Positions 15,611-25,329 of a DNA stretch of 64,000 bases are shown one piece after another. Made by a program: the position numbers and the translations under genes. Numbering within the stretch: the stretch's first letter is position 1; each line of letters opens with the position of its first letter. Source of the DNA: Spirosoma rigui (GTDB taxonomy: Bacteria; Bacteroidota; Bacteroidia; Cytophagales; Spirosomataceae); the NCBI RefSeq assembly GCF_002067135.1, contig NZ_CP020105.1, forward strand, positions 1 through 64,000, given 5' to 3'. The notes beneath the pieces were generated by a model. The model was not told the origin of the DNA and did no database searches. It saw only the letters and a list, made by a program, of their open reading frames with translations.

Positions 15611-18600
15611 ATGAGAAAACGCCTACTATTTATCTTGCCGTTACTCGTGCTGCTTGCGCAACTGAGTTATGCGCAGACCCGATTGGTAAAGGGTCAGGTA
15701 ACCTCCTCGGATGACAACGCTGGTCTGCCAGGTGTATCCGTAAGTGTGAAAGGTCGTACGGCAGGTACCCAGACTGATGCCAGTGGAAACTTCACCCTCA
15801 ACGTAGATAATGACGCCACCCTCGTTTTCAGCTTCATTGGTTTTTCCAGTGTAGAAGAGCGCGTAGGTAACCGTTCCGTTATCAACGTGAAACTGCAGGC
15901 TGATGTACGCAACCTGAACGAAGTGGTTGTTACGGGTTACGGTCAGCAGATCAAGCGCGAGTTGACGGGCAATATTGCCAAGATCCGTTCGTCCGACATT
16001 CAGGACCAGCCCGTCACCACCTTCGACCAGGCCATTCAGGGTAAAGCCGCCGGCGTTCAGGTAAACACGGGCAGCGGTAAACTCGGACAGGGTATTCAGG
16101 TGCGCGTACGGGGCCAGTCGTCGGTGTCGGCATCGAACCAGCCGCTGTACGTAGTCGATGGCACTCCCGTCACGACTGATAACCTGTCCTTCAACGCAGC
16201 GGCCACCAACCCCCTTTCCGACATCAACCCGCAGGATATCGAGAGCGTTGAAATTTTGAAAGATGCGTCGGCCGGTGCCATTTACGGTTCGCGGGCGGCC
16301 AATGGCGTTGTACTGATCACGACCAAAAAGGGCCGGTCGGGCCGCACGAATGTAACTTTCGGTATCCAGGCCGGGTCAAGCACGCCAACCCGTAAACTCC
16401 AGTTCCTGAACACCAGCCAGTATGTCGACTTTTATCGGCAGGCGGCCGCCAACTCGGACCGGATCGACGGCTACGCAAGTAGCGACCCGGATTCCTACAC
16501 CAGCTATATGGAGAATTTCTTCCAGACGCAGGGTCTCGGCACGTTTGGTACCCCCCAGCAGGTAAGTACGAACTGGGGCGATCTGGCCTATCAGGCCGCT
16601 CCGTTCCAGCAGTATGACATGAACATCAACGGGGGCAATGACAAGACGACGTTCTACCTGTCGGGTCAGCTTCTCGACCAGAAAGGGATTTTGATCGGTA
16701 ATGCCCTGACCCGCTACTCGGGCCGTATTAACCTCGACCATAAGATCTCGGATCGCTTCCGGGTTGGCTTCAATACGGGTCTGACCCGCACGCTTAACAA
16801 ACGTCTGTCGGGCGACCGTCAGTTCGACAATCCCGTTCAGATGGTTGCCCTGCCGCCAATGACGCCCTCTACGGACCCTGCTACGGGGCTTCCCGTGGGA
16901 ACACCTCCCGGCGACATCAGCATTCCAAGCTATTACAACCCGATCATTAACCTGGGCAACTCAATATTCAACACGACCGTATACCGGAATATCAGCAACG
17001 TATACGGCCAGCTGGGTATCGTGAAGGGACTCACCTTTCGGACCGAATTCGGGCTGGACGTACTGAACCAGCAGGAAGAGTTGTACAGCAACAGCAAGAC
17101 ACAGCGTAACACCGGTATTCCGGGTGGAACGGGCAGCAACCGGTATTCACGGGTTGAAAACTACACGACCAACAACTTCTTCAACTACAGTGGTACGTTC
17201 GGTCGCCATGGCATTGATGGCGTACTGGGCATGTCGTACCAGCAGGCCGAGCGAAAAACGAATCTGGCTGAGGGTCAGGACTTCCCATCGGATGCCTACC
17301 GCCAGATCATCAGCGCGGCCCGCAAGACCAACGCCAGCTCTACCCAGTCGAACTACAGCTTCCTGTCGTATTTCGTCCGGGCGAACTACAAGTTTGCCGA
17401 CCGGTATCTGCTGGGTCTGAGTGCCCGGGTGGATGGCTCATCGCGGTTCGGCCAGGACAGCCGCTACGGTTTCTTCCCGGCCGTATCGGCAGGTTGGGTA
17501 CTGACCGAAGAAGATTTCCTGAAAAACACGCGGGGCATCAGCTTCCTCAAACTGCGGGCTAGTTACGGCCGGACCGGTAACGCCGAAATTGATAACTTCC
17601 CCCAACTCGGCCTGTTCACCGGCGACGCTGGATACGCCGGTCTGCCCGGCCAGCGGCCTACCCAGCTGGCTAACCCCAACCTGAAGTGGGAAACCACCGA
17701 CCAGGCGGATATTGGTCTGGACTTTGGCTTCCTGAACAACCGACTCAACGGCGAAATCGACTATTACAACAAGCAAACCACGGGTCTGCTGTTAAACGTC
17801 AACGTGCCGGGTACCACTGGTTTTTCGACCCAGTTCCGGAACGTGGGTAGCCTGGAAAACAAAGGTTTTGAGTTTGTCCTGAACACCGAGAACACGACCG
17901 GTGCGTTTCGCTGGACAACCAGCCTGAACGCATCTACCAACCGCAACCGGGTTAAAAACCTGCAGGGTCAGATAATCGAAGGTGGTCTGAACGCCATGAG
18001 CCGGGCCGTTGAAGGCCAACCGCTGGGCGTGTTCTTCACCCCAGAGTATGCCGGTGTCGACCCCGCCAATGGCAACGCCCTCTGGTACAAGAACGTCACC
18101 AACAGCGATGGCTCTGTTGACCGCGCAACCACGAATGTGTATAACCAGGCGCAGCGCGTGGTAGTAGGCAGTCCCCTGCCGAAGTGGACGGGTGGTATTA
18201 CGAACACGTTCAGCTACAAAGGTTTCAGCCTGAGCATCTTCTTCAACGGCGTATTCGGCAACAAAATCAACTTTTACGGCGTAGGCCGTTTCTCGTCGGC
18301 CAACGGTCGTTTCGAGGATAACCAGACCGTTAACCAACTGGCTGCGTGGACGGCGCAGAACACGAACACGGACGTTCCCGAAGCCCGGCTGTTCTTCAAC
18401 AACGGTGCCCAGCCATCGAGCCGTTTCATCCTGGACGGATCGTTCGTTCGCCTGCGGAACGCTACCCTGGCCTACAACCTGCCCAAGACGCTTATCAACC
18501 GGGCCAAGCTGAACACCGTGCGGGTATTTGTGACGGGGCTGAACCTGCTCACGTTCACCAAGTACGCTGGCTGGGACCCCGAGGTCAACGCCGACGATAT

Positions 18601-18685
18601 TGTATCGAACATTGCTCAGGGCTACGACTTCTACACGGCTCCTCAGGCACGTACCATCACCGGCGGTATCAACATTGGTTTTTAA
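15611..18685 (+). CDS. SusC/RagA-type TonB-dependent outer-membrane importer (pair 1)
   Basis: The 1024-residue protein has a signal peptide ending near LSYAQ and a carboxypeptidase-regulatory-like beta domain (about 25-100: VKGQVTSSDDNAGLPGVSVSVKG). The segment LNEVVVTGYG marks the start of the plug, and the plug motifs QAIQGKAAGVQV, VRVRGQSSVSASNQPLYVVDGTPV and IYGSRAANGVVLITTKKG follow. The rest is the 22-strand barrel with terminal aromatic residue (NIGF). SusC proteins import oligomers too large for porins, using TonB energy and a SusD lid. The SusD partner starts 23 bases downstream. Its substrate cannot be read from sequence, as no degradative enzyme sits in the same transcript. Confidence 0.95.
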   Translation: MRKRLLFILPLLVLLAQLSYAQTRLVKGQVTSSDDNAGLPGVSVSVKGRTAGTQTDASGNFTLNVDNDATLVFSFIGFSSVEERVGNRSVINVKLQADVRNLNEVVVTGYGQQIKRELTGNIAKIRSSDIQDQPVTTFDQAIQGKAAGVQVNTGSGKLGQGIQVRVRGQSSVSASNQPLYVVDGTPVTTDNLSFNAAATNPLSDINPQDIESVEILKDASAGAIYGSRAANGVVLITTKKGRSGRTNVTFGIQAGSSTPTRKLQFLNTSQYVDFYRQAAANSDRIDGYASSDPDSYTSYMENFFQTQGLGTFGTPQQVSTNWGDLAYQAAPFQQYDMNINGGNDKTTFYLSGQLLDQKGILIGNALTRYSGRINLDHKISDRFRVGFNTGLTRTLNKRLSGDRQFDNPVQMVALPPMTPSTDPATGLPVGTPPGDISIPSYYNPIINLGNSIFNTTVYRNISNVYGQLGIVKGLTFRTEFGLDVLNQQEELYSNSKTQRNTGIPGGTGSNRYSRVENYTTNNFFNYSGTFGRHGIDGVLGMSYQQAERKTNLAEGQDFPSDAYRQIISAARKTNASSTQSNYSFLSYFVRANYKFADRYLLGLSARVDGSSRFGQDSRYGFFPAVSAGWVLTEEDFLKNTRGISFLKLRASYGRTGNAEIDNFPQLGLFTGDAGYAGLPGQRPTQLANPNLKWETTDQADIGLDFGFLNNRLNGEIDYYNKQTTGLLLNVNVPGTTGFSTQFRNVGSLENKGFEFVLNTENTTGAFRWTTSLNASTNRNRVKNLQGQIIEGGLNAMSRAVEGQPLGVFFTPEYAGVDPANGNALWYKNVTNSDGSVDRATTNVYNQAQRVVVGSPLPKWTGGITNTFSYKGFSLSIFFNGVFGNKINFYGVGRFSSANGRFEDNQTVNQLAAWTAQNTNTDVPEARLFFNNGAQPSSRFILDGSFVRLRNATLAYNLPKTLINRAKLNTVRVFVTGLNLLTFTKYAGWDPEVNADDIVSNIAQGYDFYTAPQARTITGGINIGF

Positions 18686-18708
18686 GCAATCGACAAACGT
18701 ATTTCACT

Positions 18709-20082
18709 ATGAATTCATACATTAAAAACGGGTTGCTGGTTGGACTGAGCATCATGCTGGTAACGGCCTGCGATAACCGCCTGACCGTGCAACCCACCCA
18801 AAGTATCGACGCCACCCAGGCACTGGCTACCGAGCAGGATGTCCGCATCACCCTCACGGGCGCTTATGATGGTATCAGCGACGGTAACCTCTACGGCGGG
18901 GGGTTTCAGTATACCGGAGAACTGCTCGGCGACAACCGCGATGTTGTCTTCGGCGGTACGTTCACTACGCTGGACGAGCTGTGGCGCAAAACAGTAACGA
19001 CGACCAACGTCGACGTTCGGGATATGTGGCTCGACAGCTACAATGCCATCAACCGAACCAACAACGTACTGGCCAACCTGGATAAGGTGAGCACCGAAAA
19101 TCGGGGCAACTACGAAGGACAGGCCCGGTTCATTCGGGGGGCGCTGTATTTTGAGTTGGTGAAGCTCTTCGGCAAGAGTTACAACGACGGTACGCCCGCC
19201 AGTAACCTGGCCGTACCGTTGGTACTGACGCCAACGGGAACGATCAGCGAAGCGGATAACCGGGTCCGGAACAGCGTTGCCGAGATCTACGCGCAGGTTC
19301 TTGACGACCTGACCAAAGCAGAGCAGCTTCTGTCGGTTACGCCAACGGGGAGTTTTGCCACCGCCCTGGTTGGCAACGCCGGGGTAGCCACGAAGGGGGC
19401 AGCCCAGGCCATGCTGGCGCGTGTTTATCTCCAGCAACAGAATTTCTCGGCGGCACGCGATGCGGCAAACCGGGTAATTACGGCGAAGACTTTCTCGCTG
19501 GCGAGCGATTATGCCAGTGCCTTCACCGATACGTCGCCCGAGACGATCTTCAAAATTGTCGTAACCGATCAGGATGGTGTCAACAACCTCAATACCTACT
19601 ACGCTTCAAACCGGAATTCGGGGCGGGGCGACATCCGGGTCCAAACCAAATTCCGGCAGTTATTTGGCGCGGGAGACGTGCGGGGTCAGTATTTCACGAC
19701 GGTGAACAACAACGTATTTACGAGCAAATTCAACGATCTGTACGCCGACGTTCCCGTGATCCGACTGGCCGAGATGTATCTGGTTCGGGCCGAAGCCAAC
19801 CTACGCCTGAACGCGTCGGCAGGCGCCACGCCCCTGGCCGATGTAAATACCATTCGCGCCCGTTCGGGAGCGGCTCCGCTCGCGGCTGTTACGCTGGCCG
19901 ATATTTTGCTCGAACGACGTCTGGAACTGGCGTTTGAGGGTCAGCAGATCGCCGATCTCAAGCGTACGGGCAGCGCCGTTGGCACAACGCCTTACAACGC
20001 CAATAACCTGGTGCTGCCCATCCCGCAGCGCGAAATCGACACCAACAAGCTGTTGGTACAGAATCCGGGGTACCTGAACTAA
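18709..20082 (+). CDS. SusD/RagB-type substrate-binding outer-membrane lipoprotein (pair 1)
   Basis: The 457-residue protein begins with a lipoprotein signal and lipobox LVTAC (Cys21). It has the SusD pattern of TPR-like helices with family stretches such as AINRTNNVLANLDKV, ARFIRGALYFELVKLFG and, at the end, LAEMYLVRAEANLRL, LLERRLELAFEGQQIADLKRTG and VLPIPQREID. It caps the SusC barrel and helps bind the ligand. The ATG at 18709 is correct because it starts the lipoprotein signal; the frame stays open upstream only by overlap with susC1. A terminator follows 17 bases after the stop, so the unit is just susC1-susD1. Confidence 0.95.
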   Translation: MNSYIKNGLLVGLSIMLVTACDNRLTVQPTQSIDATQALATEQDVRITLTGAYDGISDGNLYGGGFQYTGELLGDNRDVVFGGTFTTLDELWRKTVTTTNVDVRDMWLDSYNAINRTNNVLANLDKVSTENRGNYEGQARFIRGALYFELVKLFGKSYNDGTPASNLAVPLVLTPTGTISEADNRVRNSVAEIYAQVLDDLTKAEQLLSVTPTGSFATALVGNAGVATKGAAQAMLARVYLQQQNFSAARDAANRVITAKTFSLASDYASAFTDTSPETIFKIVVTDQDGVNNLNTYYASNRNSGRGDIRVQTKFRQLFGAGDVRGQYFTTVNNNVFTSKFNDLYADVPVIRLAEMYLVRAEANLRLNASAGATPLADVNTIRARSGAAPLAAVTLADILLERRLELAFEGQQIADLKRTGSAVGTTPYNANNLVLPIPQREIDTNKLLVQNPGYLN

Positions 20083-20099
20083 CCATTCCTTTCTAATAC

Positions 20100-20137
20100 A
20101 AAAAGGCGATCCGCGAGCGTGGGTCGCCTTTTTGTTT
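20100..20137 (+). terminator. Terminator of the susC1-susD1 unit
   Basis: AAAAAGGCGATCC pairs with GGGTCGCCTTTTT around a loop of about 8 bases, and the T run continues into TGTTTG. It separates susD1 from the SGNH hydrolase gene. Confidence 0.88.
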
Positions 20138-20227
20138 GCCGGCCTAACCCGTTCACCCTTCCTGCCGGAACGGTAAATCCACCAGCAACGATCCTTCTTA
20201 GCCGAAGCCCTTAACTCATCCGGTACC

Positions 20228-21184
20228 ATGTTCTTTTGCCAGTCTGCCTTTCGTTCGGCCGTTGTCGTTCTGTTTGTCTGCGTAGCGGTTTTTTCCCACG
20301 CCCAGCCCCTCTTCCCGCCTACCGTCCACCGGGTCGTTTTCCTGGGCAACAGTATTACTTACGCCGGTGGATACGTCACCAACATTGACGCCTACTACCG
20401 GCTGCATTACCCCGCGCAGCCAATTGAGTTCATCAATGTGGGCCTGCCCAGCGAAACCGTTTCCGGACTCTCGGAGGAAGGTCACGCCGATGGTAAGTTT
20501 CCCCGCCCCGATCTGCACGAACGACTGGCGCGGGTGCTGGCCTTGACAAAACCGGATCTCGTTTTCGCTTCTTATGGCATGAACGATGGCATCTATTTAC
20601 CGTTCGACAAAGACAGGTTCAGGAAATTCCAGGATGGCATCAACTGGCTGCACGATGAAGTACAGAAAACAGGCGCGCAGATTATTCATCTGACACCACC
20701 GGTTTACGATGAACTGAAGGGCGGCAAGAAAGGCTACGCCACCGTGCTCGATCGCTATTCCGACTGGTTATTGAGCCAGCGATCAACAAAAAAATGGACA
20801 GTCATCGATGTCCATTACCCGATGAAAGCGTATCTGGAGGCTCACCGACGCGTAGATGCCACGTTCGCCCTGAACGGCTTTGCGCTGGCCAGCGATGGCG
20901 TTCATGTGGGTGAGACAGGGCACTGGCTCATGGCCAGAAGCATACTGGTTGGTCTGGGCGACAAGGCGGTGTCCAGCGCTGCCGATATGGCTTCGGCGGT
21001 AGCCTCGATTCCAAACGCCAGTCAGGCGCTTAAACTAGTTGCCGACCGCCAGCACGTACTGAAAGATGCGTGGTTAACGGCTACAGGTCACACGCGCCCC
21101 GGCATGACCATTGGCCTACCCCTGCGCGAAGCCCAGGCTAAAGCAAGTGAGATTGATACGCAACTCCGGGCGCTGCTGCCTTAG
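20228..21184 (+). CDS. Secreted SGNH/GDSL-type esterase
   Basis: The 318-residue protein has a signal peptide ending near SHAQ. The SGNH blocks are VVFLGNSIT (nucleophile Ser in GNS), the glycine block near LPSETVSGLSEEGH, ASYGMNDG with the block III Asn, and LASDGVHVGETGHWLMA with the Asp-x-x-His of block V. Proteins of this type deacetylate polysaccharides or cleave other esters; the substrate is not fixed by sequence. It lies 145 bases behind susD1 on the same strand but after a terminator, so a functional link to the SusCD pair 1 is plausible, not shown. Confidence 0.85.
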   Translation: MFFCQSAFRSAVVVLFVCVAVFSHAQPLFPPTVHRVVFLGNSITYAGGYVTNIDAYYRLHYPAQPIEFINVGLPSETVSGLSEEGHADGKFPRPDLHERLARVLALTKPDLVFASYGMNDGIYLPFDKDRFRKFQDGINWLHDEVQKTGAQIIHLTPPVYDELKGGKKGYATVLDRYSDWLLSQRSTKKWTVIDVHYPMKAYLEAHRRVDATFALNGFALASDGVHVGETGHWLMARSILVGLGDKAVSSAADMASAVASIPNASQALKLVADRQHVLKDAWLTATGHTRPGMTIGLPLREAQAKASEIDTQLRALLP

Positions 21185-21498
21185 CAAACGACATTGGTGC
21201 TATCCGGCTTTATCATAAATGATCGGTATGGAGTTGGGGAGCTTTGTCAACGGGTGCGCGGTAAACACCGTAGGGATGACCTGTCAAAAGACCAGCCTTT
21301 TCAGGACGACCGACCGGCATAATTGCCGCAACAAGTCGCCCCAAAAAGGCTGGAAGCAGATAAGTAAACGCTGCTTTATTGGCAGGATTACCGCCGGGTT
21401 TAGTTACGGAGTCGCGCTAGCGTCTATTCCGCCTGCGCTCGTTTCTCGCCATAACGCCCTTCATTACGTTGTCACTGGCGTCTTTACCAACGTCTATC
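21185..21498. other. Gene-free stretch between converging SGNH and M43 protease genes
   Basis: I see no convincing gene in these 314 bases. An inverted repeat lies inside: CCAGCCTTTT at 21292-21301 and AAAAGGCTGG at 21344-21353 around a 42-base loop. It could be a two-way transcription stop between the converging genes. A plus-strand frame at 21219-21524 has no signal, no family pattern and runs into the protease gene. Confidence 0.5.
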
Positions 21499-23859
21499 CT
21501 ACTCCTTCAGCAACTTTCGCCTGAACGTAACCCCATCAACCTTCACATCCAGGATGTATAATCCCGTTGGGGCCGTTCGCAGATCGAGCGATTGCTGGAA
21601 AGAGTCGGTCGTCTTCTGATAGTTCTGCCGAATGATCTCGGCGCCCGTCATACTCCGTACGGACAGCGTGAGAGCCCCCCGCTGCGGACTGTTGAGGGAA
21701 ACCACGAGTGGTCCGTCGCTTGGGTTAGGCGTTACGGTCAGGGCCGGTTCAGTTGGTTCAGCAATAGCCGTAACTGTTCCCGCCCGCACGTTGATCGTTA
21801 CAACCGCCGATGTGCTGCACAGGTCGGTACCAGTACCCGAAACGGTATAGGACGTGGTTTGGGTAGGCTGCGCCACAACCTGCGGTCCCAGCGTCGTATT
21901 GAGTCCGGAACCAGCCCAGGAGAATACGCTGGCTCCGCGTGCGTTGAGCGTTACAGTCTCACCGGGGTTGATGAACAATGCCGATGATGCAACCTGTACT
22001 GATGACTTCATCCCGATGCGGGCCGTAATGTTATGCGCTACGTTAAGTCCCAGACTATCGGCATAACGCAACCAGTTACCCTGCTGATTCTGTCGCCAGG
22101 AAGTGGCAAAGGTAGATTCGCCATTCCGGGTTGTGATCAAAGCGACAGTATCGCCTGTTGCGTACGGAAAAATCACTCCAATATGGAATGGCAGGCCGCT
22201 TAAGGATACGTTCCGCTCAAAAGTGACGGTAGTAGGCCGATTGTTGGCTACATCATCCAGAATAACCCTCAAAGGGACATCTTTCTGTTCCAGAATAGCA
22301 CCCGGCCCATTCTGGAAACCGCGTCCGTTCCAGACCGTTACAGTCACTACCGATTCCGTAGCGGCTCCGCGCGCGGCTTTAGCTACCCCAAAACGCAGGG
22401 CTGTGCCAGCCAGATTACTGTAGCCAAGTTCATTTTGAAAAAATTCCGATACAGCCTGTGACCGCTTACTGTTTTGGCCAGCTACATAACCAGTTCCGCC
22501 GGTTTCTCTCAATACGGTTGGCGTACCGTTAAAATTTGTCAGTTCAGCGCACAGACCTACATTCAATACTTCAATGTACTGTTCTCGTACAAGCGGTGCT
22601 GATGTACCCAACGCGTTGGTAACTCGCAGCGTCACCTTGAAACGGCCAGGCTGATCGTAGGTCACTACAGGATTCTGCTCGGTCGATGTTGATGGATTGC
22701 CGCCTTCAAACGTCCACTCCCACTGGGTTGGAAACCCACCCGACAGGTCGTTATAGCGAACGCGTCCACCCAGCAGCACCCGCTGGCTTTCAGCCCGGAA
22801 GTTCGGGGTTGGCCTTGTGACAACCTGAGTACCACATACATTAGCCGACACCAGACTAACCCGACGCGGACTTATATCCATAACGGCTCGCATCCGGGCT
22901 TTCTGGTCGATGGTAAAAATATTGAAGCAGCCATCATCAGAATAATCCATGTAGTTCTGCACCATATTGGTGTTTCCACAGCTCACACGGCCTACCTGAC
23001 ATCCCCTGCTTTCAGATGCCTGTGGGGGGGTATCCCCGCAAAAATCATCACCACAGTTGGCATCGCCCCAGATGTGGCGCAGACCAAGCCAGTGCCCCGT
23101 TTCGTGGGTTAGCGTCCGGCCTAAATTATAAGGAGCCTGCATGTTAGGGAAGGTTCCTTTCTCGACGTTGCCAAAAGAGCTGTAATTAATAACAACCCCA
23201 TCTGTACTGGCAGGACTGTCGGTTGGAATACCCGGCAGATTCGATCGACTCGGGAATTGGGCGTAGCCCAGCAAACGGTCGGCACTATTAAATTCTAGTA
23301 CCCATATATTAAAATATTTATCCGGGTCCCAATAGGTGCTTGGCTTAAGCACTCCTTCTATCGCGTCGCGATCCCAGTTGGGGCGGCTTCCATTGATACG
23401 GTCTATACCAGGCTCAGCCATCGCTTTGCCGGACCGGTCGACGGCTGCCTGGCAGAATTCGATTTCGATATCAGCTCCCACAGGACTGGTATTAAACCCT
23501 CTGGTACTTGGTTTTCGGCGGAAATCTTCATTGAGCGTTTCTATCTGGGCCTTTACCTGTGCGGCACTCAGGTTGCGTCCCACACCAACAGCCTCTCCAT
23601 TGTGTACGATATGGACAATGACCGGGATGGTGATTACCGTAGCCGCCAGCCGCCCCGATTGCATTTTTTTCTTGATGTCGAGTACTTTCAGCTGAAGTTC
23701 CCGTTCAAAATCGTTCAGACTGCCTACTTCGGGATGACGGGCGCGCAGGAGACTGTCCATCTCCATGGTGGCGCACTGCTGGGGCGTTCGAATTGATTGA
23801 GCCAGTACCGCGGCTTGAAACCAGACGAGCAGGCATACACTGAGTATAGTTCTGATCAT
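21499..23859 (-). CDS. Secreted M43 (pappalysin/cytophagalysin-type) zinc metalloprotease with PKD and T9SS sorting domains
   Basis: The 786-residue protein has a signal peptide and a propeptide-like segment. The metzincin catalytic domain follows (about 75-330) with the zinc motif HETGHWLGLRH (252-262) and the Met-turn NYMDYSDDGC (Met304). A PKD domain follows (about 345-425: RVRYNDLSGGFPTQWEWTFEGGNPSTST... VTYDQPGRFKVTLRVTNALG), then beta-rich modules. The end is a type A T9SS sorting domain (LTVTPNPSDGPLVVSL... GLYILDVKVDG). M43 enzymes cut proteins outside the cell; the T9SS tail predicts export to the surface or medium. It starts 3 bases after the preceding lipoprotein gene, as the last gene of the susC2 operon. 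Confidence 0.93.
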   Translation of the reverse strand: MIRTILSVCLLVWFQAAVLAQSIRTPQQCATMEMDSLLRARHPEVGSLNDFERELQLKVLDIKKKMQSGRLAATVITIPVIVHIVHNGEAVGVGRNLSAAQVKAQIETLNEDFRRKPSTRGFNTSPVGADIEIEFCQAAVDRSGKAMAEPGIDRINGSRPNWDRDAIEGVLKPSTYWDPDKYFNIWVLEFNSADRLLGYAQFPSRSNLPGIPTDSPASTDGVVINYSSFGNVEKGTFPNMQAPYNLGRTLTHETGHWLGLRHIWGDANCGDDFCGDTPPQASESRGCQVGRVSCGNTNMVQNYMDYSDDGCFNIFTIDQKARMRAVMDISPRRVSLVSANVCGTQVVTRPTPNFRAESQRVLLGGRVRYNDLSGGFPTQWEWTFEGGNPSTSTEQNPVVTYDQPGRFKVTLRVTNALGTSAPLVREQYIEVLNVGLCAELTNFNGTPTVLRETGGTGYVAGQNSKRSQAVSEFFQNELGYSNLAGTALRFGVAKAARGAATESVVTVTVWNGRGFQNGPGAILEQKDVPLRVILDDVANNRPTTVTFERNVSLSGLPFHIGVIFPYATGDTVALITTRNGESTFATSWRQNQQGNWLRYADSLGLNVAHNITARIGMKSSVQVASSALFINPGETVTLNARGASVFSWAGSGLNTTLGPQVVAQPTQTTSYTVSGTGTDLCSTSAVVTINVRAGTVTAIAEPTEPALTVTPNPSDGPLVVSLNSPQRGALTLSVRSMTGAEIIRQNYQKTTDSFQQSLDLRTAPTGLYILDVKVDGVTFRRKLLKE

Positions 23860-23862
23860 GGC

Positions 23863-24354
23863 TTATTTGGTGGCTACTGAATTGAAGGTGAAGCGGTAAC
23901 TAGCATCGATGTCAGAGAAATAGTATTCAATTGTTAACACCGAAGCGGTCAAATTTTTGATGGTCCACGGAAATGTTCCTCCCAAAATACGCAGAGGAAA
24001 TTCCAACGAGGCATTGGCGTTAACCAGTGTCCAGCTATCCGTCAGCAACAGGTCCGGATTTGTTGCCGCACATTTCAGAGAACCCTCATTGAGTTCAAAT
24101 TTGCGCTCTTCATTAGCGTAAAACGTGTACAGATCATCAGCAGCGCATGGGTTTACTGCGTTCTGTAAGGGTATTACCCCGCTGCCTTGGCCTTCATCAA
24201 AAATCTGAAGCGAGACCATTTTCCAGGTTTTCTTCTCTGTGCCGGTAAGCAGCTGACTGTAGGTAACTGGCCTAGGCTCAATCTTCTCGGTACAGCCACT
24301 AAAGAGTCCTGCGAACAGGATTGAAATGAACAGAAAGCGTAGAAGGTTTTGCAT
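23863..24354 (-). CDS. Small lipoprotein of the susC2 operon, family not recognised
   Basis: The 163-residue protein has a lipoprotein signal with Cys21 (GLFSGC). After the anchor come YSQLLTGTEKKTWKMVSLQIFDEGQGSG, a Cys-containing loop (NPCAADDLYTFYANEERKFELNEGSLKC) and beta-strand-rich sequence ending in LTIEYYFSDIDASYRFTFNSV. The pattern resembles lipocalin-like lipoproteins that accompany SusCD pairs, with a W near the start and an acidic DDLYTF motif, but I do not assign a family. It is fourth in the operon, 71 bases after the preceding gene and 3 bases before the protease gene. Confidence 0.75.
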   Translation of the reverse strand: MQNLLRFLFISILFAGLFSGCTEKIEPRPVTYSQLLTGTEKKTWKMVSLQIFDEGQGSGVIPLQNAVNPCAADDLYTFYANEERKFELNEGSLKCAATNPDLLLTDSWTLVNANASLEFPLRILGGTFPWTIKNLTASVLTIEYYFSDIDASYRFTFNSVATK

Positions 24355-24425
24355 CGTCGAATGTACAGATTGGGTACGCTGCAGGCCAGAATTCGGCCGA
24401 ACACAGGGTAAGTTGGTTATTGCCT

Positions 24426-25277
24426 TTACTGGGGCGTGTAGGTTTGGGTAAACGTAAGTGTCGTATCAAGTGTAGCACTCAACTTAACCTTGGCCTGGAC
24501 AATCAGGGTTATTTTCTTGTCGCGTGGATTCCACGCACCGTTACCCCGTAGCGTATCAGTAGACCCTAGTAACGCGTTAACCTGCGCCGGAATAGTAATG
24601 GTGTTGTCACCATTATCAATAAAGCGTAAGGTAGGTTTCTCCGCGTTGAACGAAAAGAGCGGGCTGTTGATATTCCAGTTATTCAGCGTATATTCTTTAC
24701 AATCGGTGCTGGTTACTTCTACATCTTTGACACCGTACGTACGGCCACCAATGACCTGTGTACCAGTATACAAACCACCAAACAAACAGTCATCCTGAAT
24801 GGTGAGTGTGAACCTGCGCCCTACGATATTATCTTTTCCAAATCCCACTTGTAGAGAACTGGGTTGAACGCCCGTAAGTGTAAACGTCAGCGACTGCGAC
24901 TCCAAAATATTATTGGCGTTGTTAATGAGCTTCACCGGAATCTCGCCGAAACTTTTGTTCGCCGGAATAATGACTGTTCCCTTTGTATCAGGTAATGTAT
25001 AGTCCCGTCCTTCCCGTGCCGTGCCGCTTACGGTGTAGTTAACGGTAATGGGCTGGCTCAGCACCGGCCCTACATTATGCACCCGAATTGCGACCGGCGT
25101 GGTCCGGCTTTCCTTGAAAGTAAGTGTCGAATCGGTAAACCGTACGAAATAAGGTCCCTGGAACGTGCGGTCTAGATCCTGTTTTTCGCAGCTGACAGCC
25201 GCCCAGCTAAATACAAGGGCGATGACCAGAACACCCCAGCCAGTGTATAATCGGTTTCTATCTATATATTTTTTCAT
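24426..25277 (-). CDS. Surface lipoprotein with a Calx-beta-like domain (susC2 operon)
   Basis: The 283-residue protein has a lipoprotein signal with Cys30 (AAVSC). Residues about 40-160 look like a Calx-beta/immunoglobulin-like domain: VRFTDSTLTFKESRTTPVAIRVHN, TVNYTVSGTAREGRDYTLP, GTVIIPANKSFGEIPVKLINN, ESQSLTFTLTGV. A second part (about 165-283) is beta rich with two Cys residues that could pair. Similar lipoproteins in Bacteroidota SusCD operons lie at the surface and bind the substrate, as SusE/SusF do for starch. That role is inferred from position: it directly follows susD2 by 52 bases. Confidence 0.7.
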   Translation of the reverse strand: MKKYIDRNRLYTGWGVLVIALVFSWAAVSCEKQDLDRTFQGPYFVRFTDSTLTFKESRTTPVAIRVHNVGPVLSQPITVNYTVSGTAREGRDYTLPDTKGTVIIPANKSFGEIPVKLINNANNILESQSLTFTLTGVQPSSLQVGFGKDNIVGRRFTLTIQDDCLFGGLYTGTQVIGGRTYGVKDVEVTSTDCKEYTLNNWNINSPLFSFNAEKPTLRFIDNGDNTITIPAQVNALLGSTDTLRGNGAWNPRDKKITLIVQAKVKLSATLDTTLTFTQTYTPQ

Positions 25278-25329
25278 AATGTACCTGTTTTAAAGCGTTG
25301 GGACGAGCGCCGGAAGCAACGGCTTGCCG

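Noticed and set aside
18346-18708. Upstream extension of the susD1 frame
   Set aside because: It overlaps the end of susC1 in another frame, and the lipoprotein signal begins at 18709.
21219-21524. Plus-strand 101-residue frame between the SGNH and protease genes
   Set aside because: It has no signal, domain or repeat pattern and runs into the end of the protease gene on the other strand.
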